From positions 1 through 7,486 of the forward strand of contig JAPYQV010000123.1 of NCBI GenBank assembly GCA_029937205.1: 7,486 bases of DNA, given 5' to 3'. Positions 6,948 to 7,486 of this stretch are shown in pieces (positions within the stretch are counted from its first letter, which is position 1; each line of letters opens with the position of its first letter). The notes under the pieces are model-generated. The model had not been told where the DNA came from. It saw nothing but the letters and a program-made list of their open reading frames with translations, and searched no databases. Made by a program: the position numbers and the translations under genes. This DNA is from Alphaproteobacteria bacterium (lineage in GTDB: Bacteria > Pseudomonadota > Alphaproteobacteria > UBA828).

Positions 6948-7247
6948 ATGTCGCGGCGTTGCGAACTTACCGGCAAAGGCGTGCAGTCAGGCAATAATGT
7001 CTCGCATGCCCATAACAAGACCAGGCGGCGGTTTCTGCCCAATTTGCAGTCCAAATCGCTGTTGAGCGATGCCTTGGGAAAAAGCGTGCGATTTCGCGTG
7101 ACGACGTCGGCCATGCGCACGGTTGAGCACCATGGCGGCCTCGATTCCTATCTGATGAACACGCCCAATTCGCGGCTCTCTCTGGAAGCGCAACGGGTGA
7201 AACGCAAAATTGCCCGAGCCCGCGCCGCGAGCGCAGCCAGCGCCTAG
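6948..7247 (+). CDS. rpmB: 50S ribosomal protein bL28
   Basis: Small basic protein of the large ribosomal subunit. The 99-residue product starts [29 protein letters not shown], which is the classic bL28 N-terminus. It continues with RFLPNLQ and then [22 protein letters not shown] (72 onward not needed for function in short forms). The length and the C-terminal extension ending [16 protein letters not shown] are usual for Alphaproteobacteria. There is a single N-terminal cysteine and no CXXC zinc pairs, so this is a zinc-independent form. The ATG at 6948 has GGAG about eight bases upstream. rpmB stands apart from rpmG here, lying between meaB and upp. Confidence 0.97.
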   Translation: MSRRCELTGKGVQSGNNVSHAHNKTRRRFLPNLQSKSLLSDALGKSVRFRVTTSAMRTVEHHGGLDSYLMNTPNSRLSLEAQRVKRKIARARAASAASA

Positions 7248-7281
7248 ATACCTCCCTTTTCATCAATTAAATAATCGCTTT

Positions 7282-7301
7282 GCGCCAATAGCAATTGGCG
7301 C
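7282..7301. repeat. Perfect 8-bp inverted repeat between rpmB and upp, overlapping the upp -35 box
   Basis: Arms GCGCCAAT (7282-7289) and ATTGGCGC (7294-7301) flank AGCA. The right arm contains the TTGGCG -35 hexamer of the upp promoter. As RNA it would form a stable hairpin 35 bases after the rpmB stop, but no U-run follows on either strand. An operator role, or a hairpin protecting or ending the rpmB message, are both possible. Confidence 0.65.
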
Positions 7302-7323
7302 CTGTACGCGCGCGACCTATAGT
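7295..7323 (+). promoter_or_regulatory. Sigma70-type promoter of upp
   Basis: TTGGCG (7295-7300), a 17-base spacer and TATAGT (7318-7323) form a near-consensus pair. Transcription would start near 7330, giving a leader of about 32 bases that includes the upp ribosome site. The -35 box lies inside one arm of the inverted repeat at 7282-7301. Confidence 0.7.
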
Positions 7324-7361
7324 CCTCTCCATGTTGAAATTCGCCCCATAGGAGACAGGTT

Positions 7362-7486
7362 ATGAGCGCTGCCGAGGAATTTCCCAATCTCCATGTGGTG
7401 GATCATCCGCTGGTGCTGCACAAACTCAGCCATCTGCGCGATGAGACAACTTCAACCAATGATTTTCGCTCCCTACTGCGTGAGAT
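7362..7486 (+). CDS. upp: Uracil phosphoribosyltransferase (N-terminal part)
   Basis: The first 41 codons are visible before the window edge. The enzyme joins uracil and PRPP to give UMP in pyrimidine salvage. The segment NLHVVDHPLVLHKLSHLRDETTSTNDFRSLLRE matches the very conserved Upp N-terminus, in which the DHPL-(V)-x-HKL and ETST-x-x-FR elements stand out. The catalytic PRPP-binding loop lies beyond the window. The start is well supported: AGGAGA at 7350-7355 sits six bases before the ATG, and a good promoter lies upstream. Truncation is due to the window edge only. Confidence 0.93.
   Translation, partial: MSAAEEFPNLHVVDHPLVLHKLSHLRDETTSTNDFRSLLRE

Noticed and set aside
7331..7351. Six-codon leader peptide ORF (MLKFAP) before upp
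   Set aside because: It lies right at the predicted transcription start, has no ribosome binding site, and shows no attenuator-like codon run.

Overview
The window looks like a piece of an alphaproteobacterial chromosome. By eye it is moderately GC-rich (not counted), and it is densely packed, with short gaps. The assignment rests on the protein types: a 99-residue bL28, NAD kinase of the short form ending [10 protein letters not shown], an AlkD-like protein of the COG4912 type, a WHG-type TetR regulator, and promoter elements resembling CTTGAC / CTATAT. I cannot place it to genus. No mobile element, CRISPR array, rRNA or tRNA was found.

Left part (1-1065): a secreted DUF2141-type protein, cut by the window edge, runs leftward. 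It is divergent from a TetR/AcrR-family regulator with a lysine-rich N-terminal tail, with about 165 bases between the two starts.

Middle (1076-5782): five genes run leftward. In transcription order they are an AlkD-like DNA alkylation repair protein, moaA (first step of molybdenum cofactor synthesis), nadK (NADP synthesis), an M14-family succinylglutamate desuccinylase/aspartoacylase-like hydrolase, and an AbrB-family (PF05145) membrane protein. The last three form a tight cluster: the hydrolase begins right at the nadK stop, and the hydrolase and membrane protein share an ATGA overlap. The TetR gene and this cluster converge tail to tail, 10 bases apart.

Right part (5840-7486): three genes run rightward. 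They are a MeaB/ArgK-type GTPase (cobalamin-mutase chaperone) starting only about 57 bases from the divergent repair gene, rpmB (ribosomal protein bL28), and the first 41 codons of upp (uracil phosphoribosyltransferase). A good sigma70-type promoter precedes upp, and a perfect inverted repeat overlaps its -35 box.

Most of the window is recognisable housekeeping and metabolic content, and I see no convincing new multi-gene system. The points most worth checking are the hydrolase gene, which has no canonical start codon where its conserved sequence begins; the hairpin on the upp promoter; the short ORF overlapping the nadK start; and the hydrolase-membrane protein pair of unknown substrate.
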